A stretch of DNA of 64,000 nucleotides from Halosimplex amylolyticum (GCF_051414035.1 NZ_JBLKNW010000001.1:930001-994000), one strand, 5' to 3'. Shown: positions 47,179 to 57,108, counted from the first letter of the stretch. Notes: generated from the sequence alone by a model not told the origin. A program made the numbers and translations.

Positions 47179-50100
47179 TCAGTCGTCGAGCGGTGTCGGG
47201 AAGCGGCCGGCCAGGTCGGCGGGGTCGCACTCGGTGGCGTCGTAGGGGCGGACGACGACGGTGTAGGTCGTCCGCTCCGGGGCGACGCGGTACTCCGGCA
47301 GCGGCCTGACCGGCGTGCCGCCGACGCCGGAGACGGCGTCGTCGAGGAACAGCGTTGCGCCGTCCGCCGAAACCAGTTCGTCGAGTCGCGTCGCGTCGGC
47401 GAGGTTCTCGTACTGGTCGAGGCGGGCGTGTAGTGGGCGGTCGCCGTAGGCGACGAGGCCGACGTCCTCGCCGGCGACGCTCGCCCAGTGCACGTCCGTC
47501 TTGTTGCCGTTGTCCGACGGGAATCGGTAGGGGACGAACTGCTCGTCGACCGTCCCCGCGTGGCGGCCGACCTCGCAACCGGTCTTGCGGTCGGGGTAGG
47601 TCTCCTCGGGTCCGCGGCCGAACCACTCGAACTCCGAGAGCGCCGGCGGGAGGGCGAATTGGACGCCGAGCCGGGGGAGCCACGAGTCCAGCGAGTCGGT
47701 GAGCGCGTCGGTGGGGTCGGCGTCGACCGCAGTGGCGACCGAGCCGTCGTCGAACACGTCGTGACGGTAGGTGACCTCGAAGAGGGCGTCGCCGTCCGGG
47801 TTCCGGAGTGCCGTCCGTGCGGTCAGGCGGACGCGACCGTCGGCGAGGCGCTCTACCGCGTGGTCGGTCGCCGCCTGGGAGAGGGCGTCGAGGCCGAGCG
47901 CGCGCCACTCGGTCTCGTTGTCGTAGCCCCACTCGGTCTCGCTGTCGATGGTCCCCTCGTTGGCGACCGGCGCGCGGAACGCGCCGAACACCGGGCCGTC
48001 GCCCGCGACGCGCTCACCGTCGTACTGCAGTTCCGCGAACACCCCGCGATCGGTGTCGAAACGGTGGCAGAATCGGGGGCCAGAGAGCGACACGCCAGCG
48101 TCGCTTCGCTCGACGGTGACGCCGGCATCGCTCGCCGCGAGCGGCTCGGGGTCGGGCGCCTCGAAGGGGAGTTCGAACTGCTCGAAGGCGACCTCGTGCC
48201 CCGCGGGCGCCCAGTCGGTCGCGTCCGCGAGGCGGACGCGGACGGTGAGGTGCGCCACCGACCCCGGGTCGAGCGCGGGTTCGTCGAAGGGGACGAGGAC
48301 GCCGCGGGTGTGTCCCGGCGCGACGGCGAGGTCGAGGGTCCCGGACTGGGCCACTTCGCCGTCGACGGTCACCTCCCAGCCCGTCTCGAACGCGGAGAGA
48401 GTCGTGAAGTCGTAGTGGTTGGCGACCGTGAGCGCGCCCTCCGCGAGGTCGACGGCCTCGAAGGCGACCGGCTGCTGACTCTTCTTGAGCTGGCGGACCT
48501 CGGGCTGCTCGGTGCCGTCCGAGAAGATCGTCCCGTCGAGCAGGAACGGGTCGTCGTCGAACCACCACTCGCCCGGCGTCCCGCCGGGAACGACCGAGCC
48601 GTCCAGCGTCTGGTTGGCCCACTCCCAGACGAACCCGCCCTGGATGCCGTCGACCGACCGTACGAGGTCCCAGAAGGCGTCCTGCAGGCCGAGGCTGTTA
48701 CACAGCGCGTGGCCGTACTCCCCCATGACGAGCGGGCGGTCGTCCATCGCGTTGTGCTGGGTGAGCGTGTACGGGACCGGGTAGCGCGGCCCCGACACGT
48801 CGGTGAACGGCGCCGTCCCGGTCATGCTCTCGTGGAACTCGTCGTAGGGCGCCGCGCCGTCGCCCTGGTGGTAGACGAGCCGCGTGCCGTCGGCCTCGCG
48901 GGCGTAGGCGGCCATCTCCCTGTGGGCCTCGCCAGTACCGCCCTCGTTGCTCGTCGACCAGGCGACGACCGCGGGGCAGTTCTTGTGGTGGTCGACCATC
49001 CGCTCGAAGCGCTCGACGAACGACCGGTGGAACTCCGGCCGCTCGTTGACGAAGTTCATGTTGAAGTGGGTCTCGACGTTGGCTTCGTCGACCACGTAGA
49101 ACCCCAGTTCCGCCGCCAGCTCGTACACTTCCAGGTCGTTAGGGTAGTGGGAGGCGCGGATGGCGTTGACGTTGTTGCGCTTGAGCATCCGCAGCTCTTC
49201 GAGCGTGCGTTCAAAGGGGACCGTCCGGCCGGTCTCCGGGTCGTGCTCGTGCCGGTTGACCCCGCGGAAGCTCACCGCCTCGCCGTTGACCAGCACCGTG
49301 CCGTCATCGACGGTAACTTCGCGGAAGCCGACGCGTTCGTAGACGGCTTCGCGGACCGTTCCCGCTGAGTCGCGCAGTTCCAACACCAGATCGTACAGGT
49401 CGGGTTGCTCGGCTGACCACTGGTCGGGCGACTCGACTGTCGTTTCGAGCGTCGTTTCCGCGCCGTCCGTCGCGGCGACAGTCGCCTCGAACGTCACGAC
49501 CTCTGCGCCGTCCTGGTCGGAGAGGTGCCCGACGATAGCGTAGTCCTCTGCGCTCGCGTCGATCGGGGCAGCGACCTCGGCGTCGACTGCCAGCGTGGCG
49601 TCGTCGTAGCTGTCGTCGAAAGTCGTCCGGACGAACCAGTCGCGGAGGTGGACGGCGGGCTTCGAGTAGAGATAGACGCTGCGGAAGATGCCCGAGAAAC
49701 GGATCATGTCCTGGGTTTCGAGGTAGCTGCCGTCGGAGAAGCGGAAGACCTGGACGGTGAGTTCGTGTTCCTCGCCGGGCGTCACGGCGTCGGTCACGTC
49801 GAACTCCGAGGGCGTCATTGACCCCTGGTCGTAGCCGACGTACTCGCCGTCGATCCAGACGAAGAAGGCGGACTTGACGCCCTCGAAGTGGAGCAGCGAC
49901 CGGCGGTCACCGTCCCACTCCTCGGGTACCTCGACCGTGCGGCGGTACGTCCCCACGGGGTTGAACGCTTCGGGGACTCCCGGCGCCTCGGGTTCGTCGT
50001 CGACCTCCGGGATGCGCGCCCAGGTCAACTCGTGGTTACGGTAGATTGGGCGGTCGTACCCCTCCAGCTGCCAGACGCTCGGGACGGGAATGGTGTCCCA

Positions 50101-50364
50101 GTCGGCGTCGCCGCCGAGGCGGTCCGGCAGGTCGGCCGGCCGCTTCGCCCAGCGGAACGACCACTCGCCGTTCAGGAGCCGGCAGTAGGTCGATTCCGCC
50201 CACCGTTGCTCCGGTTCGGTTAGTCGGTCGGCGGCGGCCAGCGCCGCACCCGCGGAGGCGTACGGGATCGACGGGGCGTGCGTTGGTTCGACGTTCTCAC
50301 CGAGCTGCGCGGGGTTTTCGATAAAGTCGGCTACCCCAGTCTCTCGGGCTGGCGTTCGAGTCAC
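47179..50364 (-). CDS. lacZ: Beta-galactosidase, LacZ-type GH2
   Basis: A 1061-residue cytoplasmic GH2 enzyme of LacZ architecture: sugar-binding domain (LNGEWSFRW, VPSVWQLEGYDRPIY), two Ig-like domains flanking the TIM barrel (FRGVNRHEHDPETG), and a C-terminal Bgal small-chain domain (VFDDGSVATAVDADPT...FEWFGRGPEETYPDRK). Acid/base Glu is in WSTSNEGGTG and the nucleophile Glu in LVMGEYGHALCNSLG. The GTG at 50364 was chosen because a TATA-like box (ATAAATATTT, 50394-50403) lies 30-39 bases upstream; further in-frame upstream sequence overlaps the neighbouring promoter. It hydrolyses terminal beta-galactosides or related sugars. Confidence 0.9.
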   Translation of the reverse strand: MTRTPARETGVADFIENPAQLGENVEPTHAPSIPYASAGAALAAADRLTEPEQRWAESTYCRLLNGEWSFRWAKRPADLPDRLGGDADWDTIPVPSVWQLEGYDRPIYRNHELTWARIPEVDDEPEAPGVPEAFNPVGTYRRTVEVPEEWDGDRRSLLHFEGVKSAFFVWIDGEYVGYDQGSMTPSEFDVTDAVTPGEEHELTVQVFRFSDGSYLETQDMIRFSGIFRSVYLYSKPAVHLRDWFVRTTFDDSYDDATLAVDAEVAAPIDASAEDYAIVGHLSDQDGAEVVTFEATVAATDGAETTLETTVESPDQWSAEQPDLYDLVLELRDSAGTVREAVYERVGFREVTVDDGTVLVNGEAVSFRGVNRHEHDPETGRTVPFERTLEELRMLKRNNVNAIRASHYPNDLEVYELAAELGFYVVDEANVETHFNMNFVNERPEFHRSFVERFERMVDHHKNCPAVVAWSTSNEGGTGEAHREMAAYAREADGTRLVYHQGDGAAPYDEFHESMTGTAPFTDVSGPRYPVPYTLTQHNAMDDRPLVMGEYGHALCNSLGLQDAFWDLVRSVDGIQGGFVWEWANQTLDGSVVPGGTPGEWWFDDDPFLLDGTIFSDGTEQPEVRQLKKSQQPVAFEAVDLAEGALTVANHYDFTTLSAFETGWEVTVDGEVAQSGTLDLAVAPGHTRGVLVPFDEPALDPGSVAHLTVRVRLADATDWAPAGHEVAFEQFELPFEAPDPEPLAASDAGVTVERSDAGVSLSGPRFCHRFDTDRGVFAELQYDGERVAGDGPVFGAFRAPVANEGTIDSETEWGYDNETEWRALGLDALSQAATDHAVERLADGRVRLTARTALRNPDGDALFEVTYRHDVFDDGSVATAVDADPTDALTDSLDSWLPRLGVQFALPPALSEFEWFGRGPEETYPDRKTGCEVGRHAGTVDEQFVPYRFPSDNGNKTDVHWASVAGEDVGLVAYGDRPLHARLDQYENLADATRLDELVSADGATLFLDDAVSGVGGTPVRPLPEYRVAPERTTYTVVVRPYDATECDPADLAGRFPTPLDD

Positions 50365-50393
50365 GTGTACCCTCGCAACTCTGTTGCCGACAG

Positions 50394-50403
50394 ATAAATA
50401 TTT
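50394..50403 (-). promoter_or_regulatory. TATA-like box for lacZ-type gene
   Basis: AAATATTTAT on the minus strand, 30-39 bases before the GTG start. A GTGTACC half-site lies at 50365-50371 next to the start codon. Confidence 0.5.
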
Positions 50404-50451
50404 CGGGGATGGGGCAGGCTGTCGAGGGCTGCGCCGTCCGTCAGGGGAAAC

Positions 50452-50459
50452 AATTTTCA
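50452..50459 (+). promoter_or_regulatory. TATA-like box for the ABC permease operon
   Basis: AATTTTCA lies 25-32 bases before ATG 50484; the promoter is divergent from the lacZ-type promoter. Confidence 0.45.
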
Positions 50460-50483
50460 CGGGGTGGGAGAGACACACCCTGT

Positions 50484-51491
50484 ATGAGGTATTACGCAGA
50501 ACGAACATTACAGGCACTCGTCACCGTCCTGATCGTGGTGACGGTGACGTTCGTGATGATCCGGTTGATCCCGGGTGGGCCGATGGACTTCATGCGCGCG
50601 CAGTTGATCCAGCAGGCGCAGGGCGGTGGCGACTCGGTCGACATGGCCCGCGTCAACGAGCTGGTCGAGGCGTACACCAACGTCCAGCCGGACAAGCCGA
50701 TGTGGCAACAGTACATCGACTACGTGGCCGCGCTGGCCCAGGGCGACCTGGGGCAATCGGTGTGGTACGACCGCTCTGTGTCGAGCATCCTCGCGGCGGC
50801 CATCCCGTGGACGGTGTTCATCCTCGGCATCTCGCTCGCGATCAACTTCGTTCTCGGCATCGGCCTGGGCGCGCTGATGGCGTACTTCGAGGGGAGTCGT
50901 TTCGACGTCGGTTCCACGATGTTCGCCATCCTCTCGACGTCGGTGCCGTACTACGTCGTCGCGATCGTGATGGTCTACGTGCTTGGCTACCAGCTCGGGT
51001 GGTTCCCGACCGGGGGGCGACTCGCCTCGGACGTGGAGGTCGGCCTCTCGGTCGCGTTCGTCAGGAGCGCGCTGTACCACGCGGCGCTGCCGGTCATCTC
51101 GCTGGTGACCGGATTCGCCGGCCTGGCGATCAGCATGCGGGCGAACAGCATCAGCGTTCTCGGCGAGGACTACATCCGCGTCGCCCGACTGCGGGGCATC
51201 CGGACCCGGAACATCGCCCTGCGCCACGTCGTCCGGAACGCCATCCTGCCGATCTGGACGCAGCTGCTGATCTCGATCGGCTTCCTGTTCGGTGGGTCGA
51301 TCATCCTCGAGACGATCTTCGCCTACCACGGTGTGGGCTACTTCATGTACCAGGCGATCCAGTCGCGGGACTACCCGCTGATGATGGGCGGCTTCCTCGT
51401 GATCACCGTCGCAGTGGTGATCTCGGTGTACGTGGCCGACCTCTCCTACGGGAAGATAGACCCCCGCGTCACGACCGGAGGTGACGAATGA
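50484..51491 (+). CDS. ABC transporter permease, DppB/OppB type
   Basis: A 335-residue membrane subunit with six helices. The N-terminal helix LQALVTVLIVVTVTFVMIRL and PGGPMDF are characteristic of DppB-like permeases; the ATPase-contact (EAA) loop is RANSISVLGEDYIRVARLRG. It overlaps the next permease by four bases (ATGA). Oligopeptide-family importers in archaea often carry di- and oligosaccharides, and the neighbours here are glycosidases and sugar-acid enzymes, so an oligosaccharide substrate is inferred. Divergently transcribed from the lacZ-type gene. Confidence 0.92.
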   Translation: MRYYAERTLQALVTVLIVVTVTFVMIRLIPGGPMDFMRAQLIQQAQGGGDSVDMARVNELVEAYTNVQPDKPMWQQYIDYVAALAQGDLGQSVWYDRSVSSILAAAIPWTVFILGISLAINFVLGIGLGALMAYFEGSRFDVGSTMFAILSTSVPYYVVAIVMVYVLGYQLGWFPTGGRLASDVEVGLSVAFVRSALYHAALPVISLVTGFAGLAISMRANSISVLGEDYIRVARLRGIRTRNIALRHVVRNAILPIWTQLLISIGFLFGGSIILETIFAYHGVGYFMYQAIQSRDYPLMMGGFLVITVAVVISVYVADLSYGKIDPRVTTGGDE

Positions 51492-52486
51492 GCAACCGCG
51501 GGTCCGCGACGGTGACCGACGCCGACGACTCACCGTTCGACGTGCGCAGCGACGTGGAGATCACGACCGTCGAACGGTACCGACGGTGGCTCGACCGCTC
51601 GGTGCTCGCCCCGCTGCGGATCGCGGCCGACGACTGGCGGACCGTCGTCGGCTGGAGCATCATCTTCGGCTACATCCTGATGGGGACCGTAGGTGCGTGG
51701 CTCGTCGAACCCACGGAACTCAACGAGGGCGAGGCGCTCGTCCCGCCGTTCCAGACCATGGAGTTCCCACTGGGCACCAACGGCGTCGGCGAGGGCATCT
51801 TCGCGAAGATCGTCCACGCGACGCCCGAGGTGCTGCTGATGAGCCTCACCGGGGCGACCTTCGCGGTCTTCATGGCCATCGTCATCGGCGTCACCGCGGG
51901 CTACGTCGGCGGCCTGACCGACCGCGTCCTCTCGACGCTCATCGACAGCCAGATCGCGATCCCGGGCCTCCCGCTCGTGATCCTGCTCGCCATCTTCGTC
52001 GAGCCCAAAAACCCGTTCATCATCGGGCTGATCCTCTCGATCGACGGCTGGCCGGGGCTGGCTCGGGCGCTTCGCTCCGAGGTGCTGTCGGTTAAAAACG
52101 AGAGCTACGTCGAGGCCGCGCGCATCATGGGCGACTCGAAGACGAATATCATGCGTACCGACGTGCTCCCGAATCTCCTGCCGTTCATCGGGATCAACTT
52201 CATGAACACCGCGCGCAACATCATCTTCGCCGCGGTCGGCCTGTACTTCATCGGCGCGCTGCCGTACTCGCTGGAGAACTGGGGCATCATGCTCAACAAG
52301 GCGTACAACAGCACCGCGCTGTTCGTCCCCGAGGCGTTCCATTGGCTGTTCTTCCCGATGCTCGCCATCGTGGTCTACTCGATGGGTCTCGTCCTCATCG
52401 CACAGGGAACCGACCGGCTCTTCAACCCGCGCATTCGCGCCCGCCACGCGGAGACCGTCGACGACGACCCCGCGGACATCCAGTAA
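51488..52486 (+). CDS. ABC transporter permease, DppC/OppC type
   Basis: A 332-residue second permease subunit with a soluble N-terminus of about 55 residues, one helix (WSIIFGYILMGTVGAWLV) and five more in the transmembrane domain. GTNGVGEGIFAKIVHATPEVLLMS matches the DppC start (usually GTDxxGRDxxSR), here altered to GVGEGIF. The EAA loop is LSVKNESYVEAARIMGDSK. Start overlaps the preceding gene; the binding-protein gene follows after 84 bases with its own TATA-like box. Confidence 0.92.
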   Translation: MSNRGSATVTDADDSPFDVRSDVEITTVERYRRWLDRSVLAPLRIAADDWRTVVGWSIIFGYILMGTVGAWLVEPTELNEGEALVPPFQTMEFPLGTNGVGEGIFAKIVHATPEVLLMSLTGATFAVFMAIVIGVTAGYVGGLTDRVLSTLIDSQIAIPGLPLVILLAIFVEPKNPFIIGLILSIDGWPGLARALRSEVLSVKNESYVEAARIMGDSKTNIMRTDVLPNLLPFIGINFMNTARNIIFAAVGLYFIGALPYSLENWGIMLNKAYNSTALFVPEAFHWLFFPMLAIVVYSMGLVLIAQGTDRLFNPRIRARHAETVDDDPADIQ

Positions 52487-52520
52487 CGCCCCGGCCGTCT
52501 ATCACGAACGTTTGAGAAAG

Positions 52521-52530
52521 TTTTAAGTAT
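52521..52530 (+). promoter_or_regulatory. TATA-like box for the binding-protein gene
   Basis: TTTTAAGTAT lies 41-50 bases before ATG 52571, implying a short leader of about 15-20 bases and separate strong expression of the binding protein. Confidence 0.45.
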
Positions 52531-52570
52531 CCGTTTTTCATTGATCGGATGAGGGCTTTCCAAGCCAACC

Positions 52571-54430
52571 ATGAGTAAGGACATAGACCGTCGAGAGTAT
52601 CTCGAATGGATCGCAGCGACCGGCGTCGTCGGTGGCGCGGCCGGACTGGCCGGCTGTTCGCAGGGCGATTCCTCGGGTGACGGATCGGGCGACGGATCGG
52701 GCGACGGATCGGGCGGTGACGGATCGAGTGGCGACGGGTCGGACGGCAGCTCCGGTGACGGCGGCGACGGCGAGTCGTCCCCGACGGAGACCTCGGTCGC
52801 GAACACGTTCCCGCGCGAGGGACGGTTCGAGATCGGGATGGGCGTCGTGCCCAACGAGGGTCAGTACAACCCGTACAACCCCAAGCGACTGCTCATCGGG
52901 GACAACAACCACCCGAACATGGTGCTGTACGACGAGTTGTGGCAGCCCCTCCCGAAGACCGGCAAGGACTACATGGAGGAAGGGACGCTCCTGACTGGGC
53001 GCAGCTACGACCCGGAGAACACGGCCGTCACGCTGAACATCCGCGAGGACGCCGCGTGGCACAACGGGGACACGTACGAAGCGCGCGACCTGGTGACTCA
53101 CTACAAGATGGAGCAGTACGTGAACGACGCGCTCGGTAACGTCGAGTCGTTCACCGTCGCCGACGAGAAGACCGTCGAGATCTCGCTCGGCGAGGCCGTC
53201 AACCCGGACATCCTCTGGAACAGCCTCCAGATGGAGGGCGTCGTCAAACACAGCCAGTTCGTCGAGTGGCTCGAGAAGCTCCAGGACACCACGACCGATT
53301 CCGGGACGGACCAGGTGCTGGCGGACCTGCAGAAGTGGTCCATCGAGGAGCCCATCGGCAACGGCCCCTTCCAGTTCGAGCGCGCGGGCTCCAAGGAGCT
53401 CGTCCTCACGAACTTCGAGGACTACCACCGGCCGGTCCCGTTCACCGAGTACGTCTACAAGTACCTCGCAGACCTGAACTCGATCGTCTCGTCGTTCCTC
53501 GGCGACGAACTGGACGGACAGGCCCACATGTCCGTCCCCAAGTCGACCCAGCAGCAACTCCCCGACCACGTCACGAAGATCCAGTCCGGGACCGCCTCCG
53601 GCGGCTGGAACCTCTCGGTCGACATGGAACACTCGTTCCTCGGCGACCGCAAGGTGCGCCAGGGGATCGCCCACCTGCTCGACCGCCAGCGCATGGCCGA
53701 GAACACGCTGCCGGCCCACAGCTACGTCGAGAACGTGGTCGGGCTGACCAACAAGATGGCGCCCAACTGGCTCGGAGACTCGCTGGAGCAGTACGAGACC
53801 TACGAGGGCACCAACACCGAACGGGCGACCGCGCTGTTCGAAGAGGCCGGCTACGCCATGGAGGACGGGACGCTCGTCGACTCCAGCGGTGAGGAGGTCA
53901 CCTTCGAGATCCTGACCCCTACCTGGGAGAACCCGAGCCGCGTCGCGGAGACGGCCAAGACCATCTTCGACGACTACGGGCTGAACACAGACCTCTCCAG
54001 CCAGCCGGGCACGCAGTTCTCCAACCGCCGGTCCAGCGCAGACTTCGACATGACGCTGTTCTACTGGTGGGCGCCCCACCCCTACAGCGGCTACCAGCGT
54101 GACTTCATCAATCGCCAGAAACAGATCAACAACGAAACCACCATCGAGGTGCCCGCAATGAACGGATCCGGGAGCACTGAGGTCGACGTCCAGGCCAAGC
54201 TCGACGAGCTCTACACCGAGACAGACCCGCAGGCCGCCCGGGACATCGTCAAGCAGATCGCGTGGGTGTACAACCAGCACCTGCCGACCCTGCCGATGAC
54301 GCAGGGGGTCTCCACCTCGTACATCTCGACGAAGGGCTGGAACAGCGCCCCCGAGGACAGCAAGCACTACGACGCGTTCTACCCCACCGAGTGGTGGGTC
54401 CGGACGGGCGACCTCTACCCGACGAACTGA
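52571..54430 (+). CDS. ABC transporter substrate-binding lipoprotein (family 5)
   Basis: A 619-residue extracellular binding protein. The signal combines a twin-arginine motif (DRREYLEWIAATG) with a lipobox GLAGC near residue 27, so it is Tat-exported and lipid-anchored. A Gly/Ser/Asp linker (DGSGDGSGDGSG) of about 45 residues precedes the family 5 domain, recognised from VTLNIREDAAWHNGDTYEARD, ERAGSKELVLTNFEDY, RKVRQGIAHLLDRQ and the final YISTKGW. Such proteins bind oligopeptides or, in archaea, oligosaccharides. It completes the importer with the two upstream permeases and the fused ATPase on the opposite strand. Confidence 0.92.
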   Translation: MSKDIDRREYLEWIAATGVVGGAAGLAGCSQGDSSGDGSGDGSGDGSGGDGSSGDGSDGSSGDGGDGESSPTETSVANTFPREGRFEIGMGVVPNEGQYNPYNPKRLLIGDNNHPNMVLYDELWQPLPKTGKDYMEEGTLLTGRSYDPENTAVTLNIREDAAWHNGDTYEARDLVTHYKMEQYVNDALGNVESFTVADEKTVEISLGEAVNPDILWNSLQMEGVVKHSQFVEWLEKLQDTTTDSGTDQVLADLQKWSIEEPIGNGPFQFERAGSKELVLTNFEDYHRPVPFTEYVYKYLADLNSIVSSFLGDELDGQAHMSVPKSTQQQLPDHVTKIQSGTASGGWNLSVDMEHSFLGDRKVRQGIAHLLDRQRMAENTLPAHSYVENVVGLTNKMAPNWLGDSLEQYETYEGTNTERATALFEEAGYAMEDGTLVDSSGEEVTFEILTPTWENPSRVAETAKTIFDDYGLNTDLSSQPGTQFSNRRSSADFDMTLFYWWAPHPYSGYQRDFINRQKQINNETTIEVPAMNGSGSTEVDVQAKLDELYTETDPQAARDIVKQIAWVYNQHLPTLPMTQGVSTSYISTKGWNSAPEDSKHYDAFYPTEWWVRTGDLYPTN

Positions 54431-54613
54431 GCATTCGACGGGGCATCGCGCACTCGACCGTCGTGGCGGGGACTCGTCGCGGAATCCACGTCGCTCGCGT
54501 GACGCCGCCGGGCACTCGTTCGACGGTTCATTTTTCGCAGCCGACGCGACCGAGAGCAGCAGCGAGTCCCGGTCACGTCTCCACGACGCTGTTGACGGAC
54601 ACGTCGCGACCGT

Positions 54614-54868
54614 TCAGACGCGCTGGCGGCGCTGACAGCGTCGGTAGGCGTAGGCGGCGGCCAGGAGCGTCGGAACTATCACGGCGATGTCGACGATGAC
54701 GATGTAGTACGACGACGTCCCCGGTTGGACGCCGACGGCGAGCGAGAACGCGAGCAACAGGAGCAAGAGCACTTCCACGACGGCGACGACGAGAATGTAC
54801 TTCTGGAACGGACAGACGTAGTCCCAGAGGCGCTCGGTGAGCGGCGCGTCGTCGGACGCGATCGGCAT
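54614..54868 (-). CDS. Small two-helix membrane protein behind the ABC ATPase
   Basis: Eighty-four residues: MPIASDDAPLTERLWDYVCP, then helix ILVVAVVEVLLLLLLAFSLAVG, a short loop (PGTSSYY) and helix IVIVDIAVIVPTLLAAAYAY, ending in the basic stretch RRCQRRQRV. It starts 26 bases after the stop of the fused ATPase gene in the same direction, so it is probably co-transcribed. Possibly an accessory subunit of the importer; no family recognised. Confidence 0.65.
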   Translation of the reverse strand: MPIASDDAPLTERLWDYVCPFQKYILVVAVVEVLLLLLLAFSLAVGVQPGTSSYYIVIVDIAVIVPTLLAAAYAYRRCQRRQRV

Positions 54869-54894
54869 AGCAACAGACAGCGGGGCCGGACGTA

Positions 54895-57108
54895 TTAATC
54901 GCTCGATGATTCGGACCGCTGCGCGCCGGCGTCGTCGAGGGTTCCGAAGTCGCCGTCGGCGAGCGGCTCGCTGTCCCAGTACTCGTGGTCGTCGACGGCC
55001 CGGAAGCAGGCGACCTGTGACTCCGCGCCGGCCTCCGCCATCCCGGGCGCCTCGCGCTTGCAGACCTCGCGGGCCTCGGGACAGCGGGTGTGGAACCGAC
55101 ACCCCGACGGCGGGTCGAGCGGGTCGGGCACGTCTATCTCGCGCAGCGGCGGTTGCTCGACGTTGGACTCCTCGGGGTCGAGGTTGGCCGTCGCCCACCG
55201 CAGCACCTTCGTGTATGGGTGTTTCGGGTCTTCGAGCACCTCGTCGGCCGGTCCGACCTCGACGAGTTCGCCCAGGTACATGATGCCGATGCGTCCGCCG
55301 GTCTTCTTCGCGAGGTAGCGGGCGTTCGAGAGGTTGTGGCTGATGAAGAGGAACGAGGTGTCGAACTGGTCCTGGAGGTCGAGCATGAGGTCCATCATGT
55401 CCACCCGCAGGGACACGTCCAGCGCGCTGACGGCCTCGTCGGCGAGGATCAGGTCCGGATTCATCAGCAACGCGCGGATGAGCGCGACGCGCTGTTTCTC
55501 CCCACCTGACAGCTGATGGGGGTAGCGGTTGGCGTAATCGTCGGCCGGCTTCATGCCGACGCGCTCGAGCATCCCGAAGATGCGCGCCTCGCGGTCCTGC
55601 ATGCTCATCCCGGATTCCCAGATCTTGAGCGGACGTTCGAGCGTCGACTGGACCGTCTTGTGCGGCGTGAGCGCGCTCCCGGGGTCCTGGTGGATGATCT
55701 GCAGCGAGCGGCGGATCTCGTCCCACTGGATTTCGACGTCGGCGCCGCCGTCGTTGGCCTCCCAGATGTCCTGGCCGCGATAGGCGACGGTGCCGCCAGT
55801 CGCTCGTTGCGCGCCGATGGCTGCCTTGCCAAGCGTCGTCTTCCCGCAGCCGGATTCGCCGACCAGCGCGACCACGTCGTTCTCGTAGATGTCGAGCGAG
55901 ACGCCGTCGACGGCCTGGACGACGCCCGGCTCCTCGCGAAGACCCTCGATGAAGCCCTGCTCCTCCTCGAAGTGGACCTCCACGTCGTCGAGCGTGAGCA
56001 CCGGCGAGTCGCCCGTCCGGTCGACGGTGACCGACGTGTCGCCGGTGGTCGGGTCGTCGCCGGTCAGGTACTCGTTGATGCTGAGCGGTATCTCCGACTC
56101 CACGTCGTCGGCGTAGTGACAGGCCGAGCTGTGACCGGGTTCGACCTCGACGAGCGGCGGGTCCTCGGTCTGGCAGTCCACGTCGGCCATCGAGCACCGC
56201 GGCGCGTAGGAACAACCCTCGGGTACGGCGACGGGGTCGGGCGCCTCCCCTTCGATGGGGCGCATGGCGTCGACCGGCGTGTCGAGGTTAGGCGTCGCGT
56301 TGATCAGCTGGCGCGTGTAGGGGTGTTTCGAGTCGGTGATCACGTCGTTCGATGCGGCCACCTCGACCATCTCGAAGGCGTACATCACGCCGATGCGGTC
56401 GGCGAGTTCGCTCACCAGCTCCAGGTCGTGGGAGATGAAGACCATCGTCAGGTCGTACTCCTCCTGGAGCGTGTCCAGCAGGGCGATGATCGACCGCTGC
56501 ATCAGGAGATCCAGCGCAGCCGTCGGCTCGTCCATCACGAGCACGTCCGGTTCGAGGATGAGCGAGAGGGCGATCAGCGCGCGCTGTTGCATCCCCCCGC
56601 TCAGTTCGTGCGGGAACGAGCCGAGGACGCGCTCGGGGTCGAGATAGAGGTCCTCGAGGAGCTGCCGGGCGCGGGCCATCCCCTCGTCCATGTCCTCGTC
56701 GTGTGCTTCGATGGTCTCGCGGAACTGCGCACCGATCCGCATGGTGGGATCGAAGGAGCTCATCGCCCCCTGGAACACCATCGATATCTTCTCCCAGCGC
56801 AGGCGACGCAGTTCCTCGTCGCTCAGGTCGAGCACGTCGACCGACTGCCCGTTCTCGGGGTTGTAGGTGATCTCGCCGGTGAGCCGTCCCGGCTCGACGA
56901 CGGCGTCGAGGAGCGCGGACGCGAACATCGACTTGCCCGAGCCGGACTCCCCGACGACGCCGAGGATCTCGCCCCGCTCGATGTCCATGCTCACGTCGTC
57001 GAGCACGCGCGACGTGCCACGCGACATGTCGAACGTGACGCTCGCCCCGTCGACCTCGAGGATCGGGTCCGTCACGGCGTCGGACGACTCCTCGTACGAT
57101 TGGGCCAT
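54895..57108 (-). CDS. Fused double ABC ATPase, DppD-DppF type
   Basis: A 737-residue cytoplasmic protein with two complete nucleotide-binding halves. Half 1: Walker A GESGSGKSMF, signature LSGGMQQRAL, Walker B VLVMDEPTAALD. Half 2: Walker A GESGCGKTTL, signature LSGGEKQRVA, Walker B LILADEAVSALD (Ala where Pro is usual). Each half ends with an oligopeptide/dipeptide C-terminal domain with four Cys (CSYAPRC...C...C and CRFHTRC...C...C), which in homologues can bind an Fe-S cluster. It powers the DppB/C permeases encoded convergently. A single fused subunit replaces the usual two genes. Confidence 0.93.
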   Translation of the reverse strand: MAQSYEESSDAVTDPILEVDGASVTFDMSRGTSRVLDDVSMDIERGEILGVVGESGSGKSMFASALLDAVVEPGRLTGEITYNPENGQSVDVLDLSDEELRRLRWEKISMVFQGAMSSFDPTMRIGAQFRETIEAHDEDMDEGMARARQLLEDLYLDPERVLGSFPHELSGGMQQRALIALSLILEPDVLVMDEPTAALDLLMQRSIIALLDTLQEEYDLTMVFISHDLELVSELADRIGVMYAFEMVEVAASNDVITDSKHPYTRQLINATPNLDTPVDAMRPIEGEAPDPVAVPEGCSYAPRCSMADVDCQTEDPPLVEVEPGHSSACHYADDVESEIPLSINEYLTGDDPTTGDTSVTVDRTGDSPVLTLDDVEVHFEEEQGFIEGLREEPGVVQAVDGVSLDIYENDVVALVGESGCGKTTLGKAAIGAQRATGGTVAYRGQDIWEANDGGADVEIQWDEIRRSLQIIHQDPGSALTPHKTVQSTLERPLKIWESGMSMQDREARIFGMLERVGMKPADDYANRYPHQLSGGEKQRVALIRALLMNPDLILADEAVSALDVSLRVDMMDLMLDLQDQFDTSFLFISHNLSNARYLAKKTGGRIGIMYLGELVEVGPADEVLEDPKHPYTKVLRWATANLDPEESNVEQPPLREIDVPDPLDPPSGCRFHTRCPEAREVCKREAPGMAEAGAESQVACFRAVDDHEYWDSEPLADGDFGTLDDAGAQRSESSSD

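Noticed and set aside
52640..52790. GGATCGGGCGAC repeats as a mobile or recombination element
   Set aside because: They are in-frame codons for the Gly/Ser/Asp linker after the lipobox of the binding protein, a usual feature in haloarchaea.
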